Source of the DNA: a virus | Virus record (IMG/VR): IMGVR_UViG_3300025128_000221 | Span: 1 to 29,329 of that record | DNA: 29,329 nt | Reading direction: 5' to 3' (one strand) | Shown: piece after piece, positions 15,668 to 25,054 of the stretch | Layout of the letters: every line of letters starts with the position of its first letter | How positions within the stretch are numbered: position 1 is the stretch's first letter | Translations under genes and position numbers: made by a program | The notes under the pieces: generated by a model | The model's database searches: none | Told to the model about the DNA's origin: nothing | Seen by the model: only the letters and a program-made list of their open reading frames with translations

Positions 15668-18523
15668 TTAACGTCCCCCGGAAAGAAGATCGAAGGAGCT
15701 TGGGAGAACATCTGGTCTGCGGTTTGCTTCCCTAAACTCTGCCATAACGTCATCAATAACATCTTTAGTCATTGGAATTGACGGCAACCGTAATCCGGGC
15801 CTTGTTGGATCAACAACCAGCATTTCAAAAATCTGACCATCGTCGTCCTTAAGCGGAGTAATAACTAAGTTTGCTTTGTCAATACCAAGCGCCGCTAAAG
15901 AATCCATGTTTTCTCCATATACTCTTTTTAACGTATTATACGTTTGGTCAAACATATCTAGTTCTTTGGGCCCCTTAGCTCTGGCTTGCTGCCGCAGCAT
16001 TCCCATCTGCTCTAAATACTCTGCTGAGGTTACATCGTACACAAAGTGATTATCAATTATCATGTTACCTAGCTGATCAAGCTGATGTTCGCTATATACC
16101 GAACCTAGATCGTAGGCCTCAAATCCGCCTTTGCCCCCGTCAGGCATAAACAAGTTACCTGAATCAGATATAATAGCAGGGCCTAACGCATCATTAATTA
16201 TGATACTTTCTTGTGTTACCGGATCATACCCAGCCGATGTACCCTTTTTATTGCTTATTCTACCTTCTATTTGATGACTTAAATATCTGTAGATATAAGC
16301 ATATTGAGGTAATTCCCGATCAAGCGGTCCACCATCAAACCCAAACGGGTCCGTTTTTTCAGCTATTGCCGCCTGTAGTGCCGCACCCTGTGTTGGGGAC
16401 AGGTATTTCTTTGGCAATGTTTCTGCGGTACGGGTCAAAAGTCCAGCAACAATATCTTCAGGCGCAGCAGCAGAGTTATTGTCACGATCTGTAATGTACT
16501 GGTTAATAAACGAGTTACCATCACCAAATACATGCTGCTGTGTGCCTATTTTTCGACCGGGAAATTTATCGCTTAAGGAATATGCCAGCTCTAAATTCCG
16601 CACCGCAAGTCTTCCAACTTCGCCATTAAAAAGTGCAGCTAAGCTTTCCGAATCTGCTACGCCATCTTCATCTTTTTTAACAGCATCGTATCCGTTAAAA
16701 AACTGCACCATTTGTTGATACATAGCCCGACGAAGTGCTGGCATGTCTTCGCCGCGCATATCAACTACACGGTTAGCTACATTATACCAGACATCGTCTG
16801 GACTAAGGCCTTCATCTAACTCAGTTTGTGTTGCGTATTGTTTTAACGCTTCTTCGTTCCCCCACGCCGCTAGAAGAGCATCGCGCTGCATGCGGTCAAC
16901 TCTTTTCTTAATGTCTGATGGGCTAATGCCTAACATGTCCATTTGCTCCGCAAACTCAGGTTGCCCATACAGTTCGTCAACCCGCTCGCCCATTCCAGCT
17001 ATAGATCCTGTAACAGCCCCAGTCGATACATCAAACACAGAAGACACCAAAGTATTAATGGCTGTATTATATGTTGTTTGAGCCGCATGACGCATAACAA
17101 GAGCCTGCTGCATTTGTTCCCATTCAACCTTAAAGTTTTCGTTACGAGTACGTATTTGACTAATAACGTCGGTTAAGTTTCCTGCATCTTGGAACGCAAC
17201 AAAATCATCAATTTGCTCGGTTAGGGCTTTCTTTTCTTTTTCCTGAAGCTCTTTAATTTTTGCGGCAAGGTTTGCGCCAGTTGCCCCAGCATCTTTTGCT
17301 TGCTTTGTCCAGTAGTCTTCATCATCAAGCATATGTACGCGTGAGTAAAACGTACCCAATGCTTCGGCTTCCTCTAGCTCTCGGGCAGACTTTTTGCTTT
17401 CGGTTGCAAGTTCCCCGGCTTCATACGGCGTGTTACGTTCCGACAGTTGTAGTGCAACTTTAATGCCTTCCCATTCAGCATCAGTAAGTAACCCATCATC
17501 TAAATGCTTGGTAACTGCGCTAAGTTCATTATTAAACCAATTTGGGTCTTTATCTAACTGACGTGCTACAAACGTAACGTCACTAAGCGACCGAACACGC
17601 GCCATTAGATTAGCGCGTTGTTCTCTAGCCGCTGTACGATTACGCGTCTGGCGGTTCGACTCAATCGACTTACCCTTTAACTCTGCACTATTTATGTAAT
17701 ACGGATCGTCAGCCAACTTACTGCCGTTTGGGCCAGTTTTTAGTCCGTTATAAAACTCGTCGGCAAGTGTCGGGTTTTCTGTGCTTTGCCTTATCGTGTT
17801 TAGTCGGTCAGCTACATTTGCCTTAAGATCTTGCCCCCACATCCCACGGTCATTCAGACTTTCAATAACTTCTTGGGCAGCCTCTATTGATCCTTCAGTA
17901 CCGTTAGTATGTGCAATAAGATGCGCACCTATAAGGTCTACGGCGCGATTAGACTCATACGTGTATAACCGCCCTTGTGCCGCCGTAAGCTCTCTACCCG
18001 CTTTTTGCGTATGCCACGAAGTAACGCCCTTAAAGAAAGCGTTTTTCCAGTAGTGACTATCTACTTCTGCGGTATCGACGAACTTGCTAACTTCGTCTTC
18101 GTAATATTTTGTAAACGCTTCAGGATCGCGTCCCCGTGTGTCATTGCTGTCATTAGTAATCTGATTCCAACCAGCATTAATCTTGCTCGTAAGATCTGTA
18201 GCGGCCAAGCTACCATCAATTTCCATTGCTCCGACAGTAAACCACGGGTTTTGTGTAGCATCTATTTCTCCAGCCGCAACGGCTTGCTTAAATGTTTTTT
18301 GACTTTGTCTCCGCCACGCACGGCCTTCTTCAAGAGCCGTTTCGTTTTGTTCAGCAGTCTTTACACTAGTATATTTCATTAGTGTATTACTAAACTCAGC
18401 AAACTGTTGCTGAACTGGAGACGCAACTGGGGTATACGTATCAATGCTCGGAATAGATGAACCGCCGCTTACGCGAACATCGTATCCGGGAATATCGGGG
18501 AGTGAGGGATCGCCTTTTGCCAT
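15668..18523 (-). CDS. Internal virion/ejection protein, T7 gp15-like
   Basis: A 951-residue protein; T7 gp15 has 747. The N-terminus is Pro/Gly/Ser-rich (DPSLPDIPGYDVRVSGG) and the rest is largely helical and polar, with long Glu/Lys/Ala stretches and no signal peptide. Position between the gp14-like and gp16-like genes, its size, and the early pattern ALEEGRAWRRQSQKTF followed by NPWFTVGAMEIDG fit gp15 of T7-like phages, an ejected core protein that helps form the periplasmic tunnel. The start ATG at 18523 lies 15 bases after the gp14-like stop with only a weak Shine-Dalgarno. The assignment rests mainly on gene order and composition. Confidence 0.82.
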   Translation of the reverse strand: MAKGDPSLPDIPGYDVRVSGGSSIPSIDTYTPVASPVQQQFAEFSNTLMKYTSVKTAEQNETALEEGRAWRRQSQKTFKQAVAAGEIDATQNPWFTVGAMEIDGSLAATDLTSKINAGWNQITNDSNDTRGRDPEAFTKYYEDEVSKFVDTAEVDSHYWKNAFFKGVTSWHTQKAGRELTAAQGRLYTYESNRAVDLIGAHLIAHTNGTEGSIEAAQEVIESLNDRGMWGQDLKANVADRLNTIRQSTENPTLADEFYNGLKTGPNGSKLADDPYYINSAELKGKSIESNRQTRNRTAAREQRANLMARVRSLSDVTFVARQLDKDPNWFNNELSAVTKHLDDGLLTDAEWEGIKVALQLSERNTPYEAGELATESKKSARELEEAEALGTFYSRVHMLDDEDYWTKQAKDAGATGANLAAKIKELQEKEKKALTEQIDDFVAFQDAGNLTDVISQIRTRNENFKVEWEQMQQALVMRHAAQTTYNTAINTLVSSVFDVSTGAVTGSIAGMGERVDELYGQPEFAEQMDMLGISPSDIKKRVDRMQRDALLAAWGNEEALKQYATQTELDEGLSPDDVWYNVANRVVDMRGEDMPALRRAMYQQMVQFFNGYDAVKKDEDGVADSESLAALFNGEVGRLAVRNLELAYSLSDKFPGRKIGTQQHVFGDGNSFINQYITDRDNNSAAAPEDIVAGLLTRTAETLPKKYLSPTQGAALQAAIAEKTDPFGFDGGPLDRELPQYAYIYRYLSHQIEGRISNKKGTSAGYDPVTQESIIINDALGPAIISDSGNLFMPDGGKGGFEAYDLGSVYSEHQLDQLGNMIIDNHFVYDVTSAEYLEQMGMLRQQARAKGPKELDMFDQTYNTLKRVYGENMDSLAALGIDKANLVITPLKDDDGQIFEMLVVDPTRPGLRLPSIPMTKDVIDDVMAEFREANRRPDVLPSSFDLLSGGR

Positions 18524-18538
18524 AATTAATAAAGTCCG

Positions 18539-19153
18539 TTAAGGAAACATACCATCAGGGTAAACCTTTGCACCGCTTTCGTATAAAAATTGATTGTTAA
18601 CGCCCAAAGATCCTGTTGGTGCTGTCCCCATGCCGGGAATATTTGTTACAGAACTAGTATCACCAAACACATCTGCGCCGTCTAGCGGGTTTTTTCCGGC
18701 AATCATTTGACTTTGTAAATAGCCTTGACCAGCAGCGAGCGCGTATCCCGCTAGACCGGAACTCCTGTTTTGCATCATTCGTCCTTGCCATTGGCTTACT
18801 CTTGCGGCATTCCGCATGCCACCAGCAAGAGCTTGCTGATCTCGCTTCGCAGAAATTGCTGATTGGTACTGACCTTCTCTTTGTGCAAACTCGTCCAATA
18901 GCTGATCCAACGATGCAGATTTAGCTGTGCCCCGTGCCGCACCTAACGCACGAACGCTACCCTGCGCCATAAGTGATTTACGGCGGATTTTATCGCGCTC
19001 AAGCTCTGCACCAATCATTTCTTCAGTTTGCCGCTGAGCTTCGCCAACACGCGAAATCCTAAGCGCTGCTGTTGCATTTTCACGATTAGCACGTTTGTCC
19101 GACTCCGCCATCGCGTGTTTGGCAACCGACATTACTATGGCTATATGGCACAT
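18539..19153 (-). CDS. Internal virion protein, T7 gp14-like
   Basis: A 204-residue protein; T7 gp14 has 196. The N-terminus MCHIAIVMSVAKHAM parallels the hydrophobic MCWAAAIPIAISGAQ start of T7 gp14. A polar helical stretch follows, and SASLDQLLDEFAQREGQYQ matches the SSMDRI...EGQFIREAN region of gp14 in pattern. The C-terminal third is Gly/Ser/Asn-rich. By family, gp14 is ejected first and forms the outer-membrane pore. The start ATG overlaps the upstream stop as TAATG, and AGGGGGA upstream gives one of the clearer ribosome sites in this arm. Confidence 0.83.
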   Translation of the reverse strand: MCHIAIVMSVAKHAMAESDKRANRENATAALRISRVGEAQRQTEEMIGAELERDKIRRKSLMAQGSVRALGAARGTAKSASLDQLLDEFAQREGQYQSAISAKRDQQALAGGMRNAARVSQWQGRMMQNRSSGLAGYALAAGQGYLQSQMIAGKNPLDGADVFGDTSSVTNIPGMGTAPTGSLGVNNQFLYESGAKVYPDGMFP

Positions 19154-19617
19154 TAGTTATCCCCCTTTGTGTACTCAATATAATAAAATGGTAGGCCAAA
19201 CGGACCAGCATGTATTGTTGCCGTAATACTAAAGCCTAACCACGTATACCAGTCAGTATGTTTTTTGTTACGGACATCGGCAACAGCCCACACACGATCA
19301 AAGTCTTTTGCAATGTTGTTAAGCCAGCGTTTTGACTCGCGTAAAAACTGCCAACGAATGTCTTTAATTTTATCAGAGCCCAGCATCCACACGTTAGCGC
19401 TCCCACCGGAGTCCACAAGATAACCAAACATAGCGATAGGCTCGTCATCGTAATCTACTGACCAGCACTCGTCAGAGGCGTTTAACGCAGTCTCAAGGCC
19501 AGCCTTAGCGCTTTGGCCTGAATGGGCAATAACTTCTCGTCTGTCAGCCAAACGTAAGATCGGTGAAAGCTTCCCGCAGTCACTCTTTATTGACTTACGA
19601 ACCAGAGCTTTAACCAC
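19153..19617 (-). CDS. T7 gp13-like protein (DUF2833, acetyltransferase-like fold)
   Basis: The 154-residue product parallels T7 gp13 (138 residues): an N-terminal SDCGKLSPILRLADRREVIA segment, PIAMFGYLVDS, NVWMLGSDKIKDIRWQFLR, and a final WLGFSITATIHAGPFGLPFYYIEY. These resemble gp13's IGG.....WFVTSDQVW ... FLKTIGAVFHEEY region, a GNAT-like layout. In T7, gp13 is needed for correct assembly of the internal core. The start is GTG at 19617, inside the end of the tail tubular B gene (8-base overlap), preceded by GAGG. The stop overlaps the gp14-like start. Confidence 0.8.
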   Translation of the reverse strand: MVKALVRKSIKSDCGKLSPILRLADRREVIAHSGQSAKAGLETALNASDECWSVDYDDEPIAMFGYLVDSGGSANVWMLGSDKIKDIRWQFLRESKRWLNNIAKDFDRVWAVADVRNKKHTDWYTWLGFSITATIHAGPFGLPFYYIEYTKGDN

Positions 19618-22600
19618 GGGACATTACCTCTTGGATGTTCATATCGTACGAGATGCCCTGAAACATTGCGTTAAAGGGGTTAGAGTTTTCGATTGTGTAC
19701 GAGAACTCCGGCATGTACTTGCGTAGCCCAAAATACATCTCACCGCTTGTTGTTTTAGCAGCAGAGTCTGCGGTAACTGTGTCGCTGTAAACTGTGCCAG
19801 CATGTGTAACTTTAGTAGTAAACTCAGTAGCCATTGTATATGTAAGCCGCGCCCCTCTTACATAGATGTTGCGCCCTCGTACAGCTTTATCACCAATACG
19901 GGGAGCAAACGAACCAAATGTTGAAGACATAGTATAACCAAAACCAACGTAATAATCAACTGAGCGTAGATCAACTCCGGCTACTGCAATTGTACCCAAG
20001 CCGCTTGTTGTCGGGGCGGTCATTGTTAATCCTGATGAAGCGGTGTAACGCACCCCAGCAGAAGTGACAACCTCAATAGATGACATCATCTGTGAGTCAA
20101 ACGCCCACGGCGGTGTAATAGTGGTGACGTTTGTGCCCGAGTTATAGCTCTCTGTGAGTCCTGTGGCAGAGTTAGATGTTTTACGGTCAAGCAGAACTAC
20201 AGGATTAGTAGTTGAGTTAGTAGCTTCAAAATCGGTAACAATACTACTTGCAACAAGTGTGTCCGGTGTCTTCATGTCAAGATCAATATACTCAAGGCAT
20301 ATATCGTAACAGTAGTCGCCGGATCCTCCAGTTCTTATAGCGCGAGTGCCAGTAACAAGGTACAGCCGATCAGAAACAACGGCAGCATTAAGAATGCGAT
20401 ACCCTGTAGCAGAATTAGCGTCGCTAGTGTGTCCTGTTTCTTTGTCCGCGTTAAGTCGCCATTTAGTCCACGCGGACTGAACACGCCCATTTGGGCCATC
20501 CGTAAACTTGTAGACATAGATGTTTTGATCTTTTCCATAGTCTGCGTGGGAGGTAATATCGGCGTTGGAGCTACCGTCGTAGGTTGATGGTCGATCATTG
20601 ATGTAAAACAACATCCGATGCTTTGAGCTTCCGGTTAGTACACGCGCACCTTTAGGAAGAAAGCCGGGGATTTGATCTGAGATATCTGTAGTATCAAACG
20701 TGTTGTTGCGTACGTTACTAGGAGCAAATTGCCACGCGCCACCGAAGCTAGACGTACTATATGTATAGTACAGATCGCCCTTCATAGGAAACGGTAACGG
20801 ATCAAAATCACAAGTTGAATGCGAAGCAGCCACAATCTCAACCGACTTAGCTGCAAACTTGCCATCAAGCGACCGCACAATGTGCTGCGCTTCGTTTGTA
20901 AACACAACAAGGTTCTGCCCAAAACCTGCCGCAGCTTTAATTGCATCGCCACGGGAATCAGATGGCGACACTCCAAATGGGTCATCATCAATTAGATCGC
21001 GTACCGTAGTCCGGAAAATTGAGTAAGGGTCACCTGTAGCACTAAAGTAAACCTCTTTATCGGAAACAAAGCCAAGTCGATTGTTGTGCGTAAATATCTT
21101 GTTGATCTTACGGGAAAACATATCGGGCAGCGGGTTTGTTGCGTTATCACCTGCCTGACGATCAGCCCACGATTCCAAGCTGTACGTGTGAATTTTTGTG
21201 GGGCAGTTTTGTAGTGTTGCCGTTGAAGCACTAAACTCAATGGCAGAACCGCCTTCGGTTTCTGATAGTTTAACTGTATACGCTCTAGCGTTCTTTGTAA
21301 CACTAATAACAAAATACTCTTTGTTTTGCTCAAGCTCAATAGGAAACGTACCAGTTCCGCCATTTTGTGAGAACGACAAAGTGTCGCCAACAATAATAGC
21401 CATCGGGTTAGTACCAGCGACTACGCCTGTACCACCATCGTCGGAGAACCCAGTATCAAGCTGGATCAATACAGTATCGTCTGATCCCCCAGTAAACACT
21501 ACTTGGTCGTTGGCTGTGTTAATTTGGAAGTCGCCCCGCGCTTCCATCATAATAAACGAACCATCGGGACGCCTGTGCAAAACGTGAGGCATGGTTGCCG
21601 CGTCTACCGTAGTCTGAACCCCCACACCGCAATGCTCTTCCCAATGACCTTCAGCGGGAAGCTTTGTAGTTTTAGAGTTTAGTGTTGTGGTTCCTGCGCC
21701 AAACGCTGTTTTAGTACCAAAAGCTCTGCCTTCACCAGTACCTGCTGCGTGTGGATGGTCAGCGGTGTTTTCAAACGTAGTTGAAGAAACTTCATCACTA
21801 ACGTACCGCATATAAAAAACGTCGTTAGTGTCGTTGTCTGTGTCGCGAACCTCTAGCGTATGGTCTTCCCATGAACGCGGCGGCAAAGCAGAAATACTAG
21901 GCACAGTCTTAAACGCGTTGTATATACCCGTAGCATCACGGGCAGCAGTTGCTTTAACCGACACAAGTTTACCAATCTGTGATTCAGGATCAGTATTGTC
22001 AAAGAGTCGGCCCGTAATAACAGAGTCACCATCTTTAGGTTCGTCCCCAAAATCAGCACGGTTTGTGGCTTCTAGGTAGTCAACCTCAGATAATTGGTAG
22101 GCTAGGATACCTGCCAAAACTTTGGTGTCGTTCATTAGGTCTGTTGTGCTTGTAAAAGCTTTATTAACACTAGAGTCATCCTGAGAAGTTTGGACAGTTT
22201 CTTTAGTTTCTACTAGTGTTCCGTCTGGTTGCTCATACGTAACGTTAACACCAAACGTTTGTTTACCTGCTACATGACTCTTTAGCCATAACGCAAAAAC
22301 TTCGTCATTAGTGCATGTACGTGTTGTAGCATCGCTTGTGCCAGTATACGCCTCGTTATAACCAGTCCACGTAGTTGTACTCATCTTAGGCCGTACGTGG
22401 GCATGGTTAATAAACGTATTATCACCAATAGTCGCAAACGAAATGTCTGACGGCGAGAGCATAACTCCCGTGTACGGATCTTCAGTAAGCAGCGGGTACT
22501 TAGAGATTGCAGGTTGGATAGCTGCTGCTGAGGCAGGGAAGTGCGTAATTACATTGTACGAACCGTCTTCACTAAAGAGTGCCCACTTTGCTGTTGTAGA

Positions 22601-22894
22601 GTCCGCAAACGCCCCCGCCGAGTTTCCTGTGTCGCCCCTAAAACCCACAAGTATGCGCGTGTCGTCGCCATACGATATTGGATGCATTACGCAGTCAGTA
22701 TCTGAAAAAGATATAAACCCTGCGTGTGATTTAACTTTAGCTAGAAAATTTGTATTAGGGCGTTTAGCCAATCCATACTTATCGGACAGTAAGCAGTTCT
22801 CTTGGTCCGTAGCCTGTGAATCTAGACGGACAGCATACTCCATGTTGGAGATGCCGCCAAGAATGCTAGATGCTGAGTAGGAAACGTTAGCCAT
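19610..22894 (-). CDS. Tail tubular protein B (nozzle), T7 gp12-like
   Basis: A 1094-residue protein, about 300 residues longer than T7 gp12 (794). The N-terminus, with ILGGISNMEYAVRLDSQATD and GLAKRPNTNFLAKV, matches the gp12 opening (GGISQQPDILR ... GLQKRPPLVFL). Much of the rest is beta-rich, with many Thr/Ser/Gly strands. A block around residues 450-560 (GTGVVAGTNPMAIIVGDTLSF and after) looks like an inserted small beta domain. By family, it forms the tail nozzle at the end of the short tail. It starts 2 bases after the preceding stop (TAATAATG), with no clear Shine-Dalgarno, so reinitiation is likely. Confidence 0.92.
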   Translation of the reverse strand: MANVSYSASSILGGISNMEYAVRLDSQATDQENCLLSDKYGLAKRPNTNFLAKVKSHAGFISFSDTDCVMHPISYGDDTRILVGFRGDTGNSAGAFADSTTAKWALFSEDGSYNVITHFPASAAAIQPAISKYPLLTEDPYTGVMLSPSDISFATIGDNTFINHAHVRPKMSTTTWTGYNEAYTGTSDATTRTCTNDEVFALWLKSHVAGKQTFGVNVTYEQPDGTLVETKETVQTSQDDSSVNKAFTSTTDLMNDTKVLAGILAYQLSEVDYLEATNRADFGDEPKDGDSVITGRLFDNTDPESQIGKLVSVKATAARDATGIYNAFKTVPSISALPPRSWEDHTLEVRDTDNDTNDVFYMRYVSDEVSSTTFENTADHPHAAGTGEGRAFGTKTAFGAGTTTLNSKTTKLPAEGHWEEHCGVGVQTTVDAATMPHVLHRRPDGSFIMMEARGDFQINTANDQVVFTGGSDDTVLIQLDTGFSDDGGTGVVAGTNPMAIIVGDTLSFSQNGGTGTFPIELEQNKEYFVISVTKNARAYTVKLSETEGGSAIEFSASTATLQNCPTKIHTYSLESWADRQAGDNATNPLPDMFSRKINKIFTHNNRLGFVSDKEVYFSATGDPYSIFRTTVRDLIDDDPFGVSPSDSRGDAIKAAAGFGQNLVVFTNEAQHIVRSLDGKFAAKSVEIVAASHSTCDFDPLPFPMKGDLYYTYSTSSFGGAWQFAPSNVRNNTFDTTDISDQIPGFLPKGARVLTGSSKHRMLFYINDRPSTYDGSSNADITSHADYGKDQNIYVYKFTDGPNGRVQSAWTKWRLNADKETGHTSDANSATGYRILNAAVVSDRLYLVTGTRAIRTGGSGDYCYDICLEYIDLDMKTPDTLVASSIVTDFEATNSTTNPVVLLDRKTSNSATGLTESYNSGTNVTTITPPWAFDSQMMSSIEVVTSAGVRYTASSGLTMTAPTTSGLGTIAVAGVDLRSVDYYVGFGYTMSSTFGSFAPRIGDKAVRGRNIYVRGARLTYTMATEFTTKVTHAGTVYSDTVTADSAAKTTSGEMYFGLRKYMPEFSYTIENSNPFNAMFQGISYDMNIQEVMSRG

Positions 22895-22896
22895 TA

Positions 22897-23181
22897 TTAT
22901 TTAGTTGACTGCCTATTTTTAATTACTAATCGCGCTTTTGCTTCGGCTTCCGTGCGCCGCTTAGTTTGGTCTTTGTAGAACTGTTGACGATCTTCGTCCG
23001 ACGCGCTCTTCCACCACTCTAAGTTTACTTTGCCTGTTCCCGGCAAATACCGATTATCACCAATAGGTTCGCGCCGTCCCGCATACATCGGGTCACGTAC
23101 CTGCCACGCCTTTAGGTCATTAGGGCTGGGCGTAGGGCGTACAGCTTTAATATCTGATTTAGTAGTACTGGGTACACACAT
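22897..23181 (-). CDS. Small protein between tail tubular A and B, unknown role
   Basis: From the ATG at 23181, 2 bases after the tail tubular A stop (TAATAATG), the product has 94 residues. A GTG at 23202 would add seven residues, but it lies inside the previous gene. It begins MCVPSTTKSDIKAVRP and has a distinctive centre, AWQVRDPMYAGRREPIGDNRYLPGTGKVNLEWW. The C-terminus is charged and helical (DEDRQQFYKDQTKRRTEAEAKARL). Phages with T7 order often carry a small gene here. No function is recognised, and a tail or head-tail accessory role is inference from position. Tight spacing on both sides supports expression. Confidence 0.75.
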   Translation of the reverse strand: MCVPSTTKSDIKAVRPTPSPNDLKAWQVRDPMYAGRREPIGDNRYLPGTGKVNLEWWKSASDEDRQQFYKDQTKRRTEAEAKARLVIKNRQSTK

Positions 23182-23183
23182 TA

Positions 23184-23834
23184 TTAAAGACGTACTCCCC
23201 ACGACACGCTAGAAGGCCGTGCGCGACTCGACACAATTTTCCATGTATCGAAGTTATCCCATATAGCGTAGTCAAGTTGCTCAGACTCAAACGCGTAAAA
23301 ACCGGATCGCGCATGCATAAACTTTTGCGTAAGGATTGCATCCATTTGCGGGTTACCCACCATCTGAGCCTGAAAGTCCTTAGCCGCCATAGCGGTTACG
23401 TAGGACTTTACAGGCTCAGGAATATCCTCCCATTGCAGGTAGTACGATACGGTAGCTTTGTACAACGATCCTGTAAACGCTGTGTACGAGTGCGTCGTGC
23501 GGTCGTACAGCTTAGTGCCTTTAATAATAACATCAAGAGAACCCGCATTAACGGGCTCTAGATCTATACAAGATATATATGTACCAGTATAGCCAGATGT
23601 ACTGAGATCAATTTCATTACTACCATTTGGTGTAAACTCAACATCTGCCTCTGTATTAAAACCCCATCTATGACTCATGAGATCTCTCATGGCGTCACGC
23701 AATGCGTTATACGCTGCGTCTGCCGTGAACGAAAGACTACTAAGTGCAGCTACTTTCTCACCACCAACTGTGGACAGAATCCTGTTGACTGCTTCGACTT
23801 CGGTAAAACGTGTAATCGGGGTTTGCATTGCCAT
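23184..23834 (-). CDS. Tail tubular protein A (adaptor), T7 gp11-like
   Basis: A 216-residue protein; T7 gp11 has 196. The opening, EVEAVNRILSTVGGEKVAAL, with the following helix ALRDAMRDLMSHRWGFNTE, is the classic start of the gp11/TTPA family. The C-terminal helices read PVKSYVTAMAAKDFQAQMVG. By family, a ring of twelve copies joins the portal to the nozzle. It directly follows the major capsid gene, as in T7, separated by a hairpin (23843-23870). The start is ATG at 23834; a second Met two codons on (MAM) is also possible. Confidence 0.93.
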   Translation of the reverse strand: MAMQTPITRFTEVEAVNRILSTVGGEKVAALSSLSFTADAAYNALRDAMRDLMSHRWGFNTEADVEFTPNGSNEIDLSTSGYTGTYISCIDLEPVNAGSLDVIIKGTKLYDRTTHSYTAFTGSLYKATVSYYLQWEDIPEPVKSYVTAMAAKDFQAQMVGNPQMDAILTQKFMHARSGFYAFESEQLDYAIWDNFDTWKIVSSRARPSSVSWGVRL

Positions 23835-23842
23835 AGTATTGT

Positions 23843-23870
23843 AGGGGGCCCCTGTTTCCAGAAGCCCCCT
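23843..23870 (-). terminator. GC-rich hairpin between capsid and tail tubular A genes (possible leaky terminator or mRNA-end structure)
   Basis: AGGGGGC at 23843-23849 pairs perfectly with GCCCCCT at 23864-23870, giving a 7-bp stem with a 14-base loop. It lies just after the capsid stop and 8 bases before the tail tubular A start. T7 places its partial terminator T-phi at the same point, after gene 10. No T-run follows on the - strand, so it may act as a weak terminator, an RNase-processing or 3'-end-stabilising element, or a modulator of translation of the next gene. Confidence 0.45.
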
Positions 23871-23876
23871 GTTTAA

Positions 23877-25031
23877 TTAAGCCGTCCTAATCAGAGCAAC
23901 AGCGTCGTTACGAAGTGCGCCCATACCAGTAGCAAGCTTAGCAACCATCAAGGTTCCTTGGCGCTCAATGATGTACTCAGACTCCATTGTAACGTCCTTA
24001 AGCTTAACCATACCAGCAGCAGACTTGTGGAAGACAAGAGCAGCGGCGGTGTTTCCGCCAGCCATTGTTCCACCGACCTGTCCGTTGGGAACGCCGTCTT
24101 CGTCGGCAATGTTGCGAGAGCCGTGACGCTCGCTAACCGTGTCGCCGCCTTTGGAGTCAATCATTGCGTGACTCTGAAGACCCGCAGCGTTGGTAACTAC
24201 AACAGGCATACCCGCAACAGACATGTTGCCTTCAGCACGGGGACCATGCGTAGAAGTAATGGCACCGTCAGCCGCAGTACTAAACGTATCAAAACCACGG
24301 GGGCGCGGATCCGAAGGCATTCCAGCACCGTTAGCACTAAGTACACCAGCTTTCAGCAAGTTGTAGTAGCCATCCGGGTTAAGAAGAACACAGCGATCTT
24401 CTTTGGGAACGTCCTTTTCGTCAAGTGCTTTAGCTGCATCGTAGATTGTATCTACAGCAGATGAAGCGCTAGTAAGGAAATCAGCATCAACAACAGGCTC
24501 AATGTGGGTAGTCGGTGTAGACTCACCGCTAACCTGACCAACGTTGTATGCTGAAGCAATAAGAGTGTAAAGAGCGTACTGATCTTGGTGACGCGCAAGT
24601 GCATTACCAAGTTCACGGGCAAAGATTGACCGATAGTCGTAGTGGCTCATCGCCTCGTCAAGATCATCAATAAAGCATGACGCGGTCAAAAGTTCGTCAA
24701 TGTGAATGACGCGCTCTGACTGGCTAAGCTTAGAAAGATAATTTTGGGGGGTACTGCCGTCACCTTCGGACTGCCCTGCGACAGCCCCCGGCTCAAACAA
24801 GTTTTCGCCCGGAGTAAAGTAACGCGCAGCCGCCACACCAGTAGTGGGGAACTGTGCTGACTTACCGGAAGTAATAGTTCTTCCAGTAATTAGCGGTGAA
24901 ACTTTAATCTGACGCTCAAAGGCGCGAAGAACTTCTCCGCTAAATACCTTAAGAAAAAGTCCACGTTGGTTTACGGCGCTATCAGACGCCGCTCCACCTC
25001 CATGTGACACAAAAGAAGCAAGACTACCCAT
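23877..25031 (-). CDS. Major capsid protein, T7 gp10-like
   Basis: A 384-residue protein (T7 gp10A 345) between scaffold and tail tubular A, as in T7. The N-terminal region LFLKVFSGEVLRAFERQIKV with ITGRTITSGKSAQFPTTG is typical of gp10-type HK97-fold capsid proteins. ELLTASCFIDDLDEAMSHYD and a following RSIFARELGNALARHQD helix also fit. The C-terminus has the usual beta-rich end (MGALRNDAVALIRTA). It has the strongest ribosome site in the arm (AGGAGG, 5 bases before ATG), which fits the most abundant protein. No frameshift signal like that of T7 gene 10 is evident. A possible leader structure is described separately. Confidence 0.95.
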   Translation of the reverse strand: MGSLASFVSHGGGAASDSAVNQRGLFLKVFSGEVLRAFERQIKVSPLITGRTITSGKSAQFPTTGVAAARYFTPGENLFEPGAVAGQSEGDGSTPQNYLSKLSQSERVIHIDELLTASCFIDDLDEAMSHYDYRSIFARELGNALARHQDQYALYTLIASAYNVGQVSGESTPTTHIEPVVDADFLTSASSAVDTIYDAAKALDEKDVPKEDRCVLLNPDGYYNLLKAGVLSANGAGMPSDPRPRGFDTFSTAADGAITSTHGPRAEGNMSVAGMPVVVTNAAGLQSHAMIDSKGGDTVSERHGSRNIADEDGVPNGQVGGTMAGGNTAAALVFHKSAAGMVKLKDVTMESEYIIERQGTLMVAKLATGMGALRNDAVALIRTA

Positions 25032-25036
25032 GATAT
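25032..25036 (-). other. Spacer between Shine-Dalgarno and capsid start
   Basis: The five-base spacer ATATC separates AGGAGG from the ATG at 25031, an optimal distance. It confirms the capsid start. Confidence 0.7.
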
Positions 25037-25042
25037 CCTCCT
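25037..25042 (-). promoter_or_regulatory. Strong Shine-Dalgarno of the major capsid gene
   Basis: AGGAGG on the - strand is a perfect match to the 16S rRNA tail. Most other genes of this arm have weak sites, so this one probably sets the high capsid output. The bases are complementary to a segment further upstream in the same leader. Confidence 0.85.
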
Positions 25043-25054
25043 ATGGATTTGGGT

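Noticed and set aside
22443-22880. 145-residue + strand ORF over the tail tubular B gene
   Set aside because: Antisense shadow of a confidently assigned gene, with no motif and no upstream ribosome site.
23958-24464. 168-residue + strand ORF over the major capsid gene
   Set aside because: It is the antisense of the conserved capsid frame. Length alone is explained by the codon bias of the real gene.
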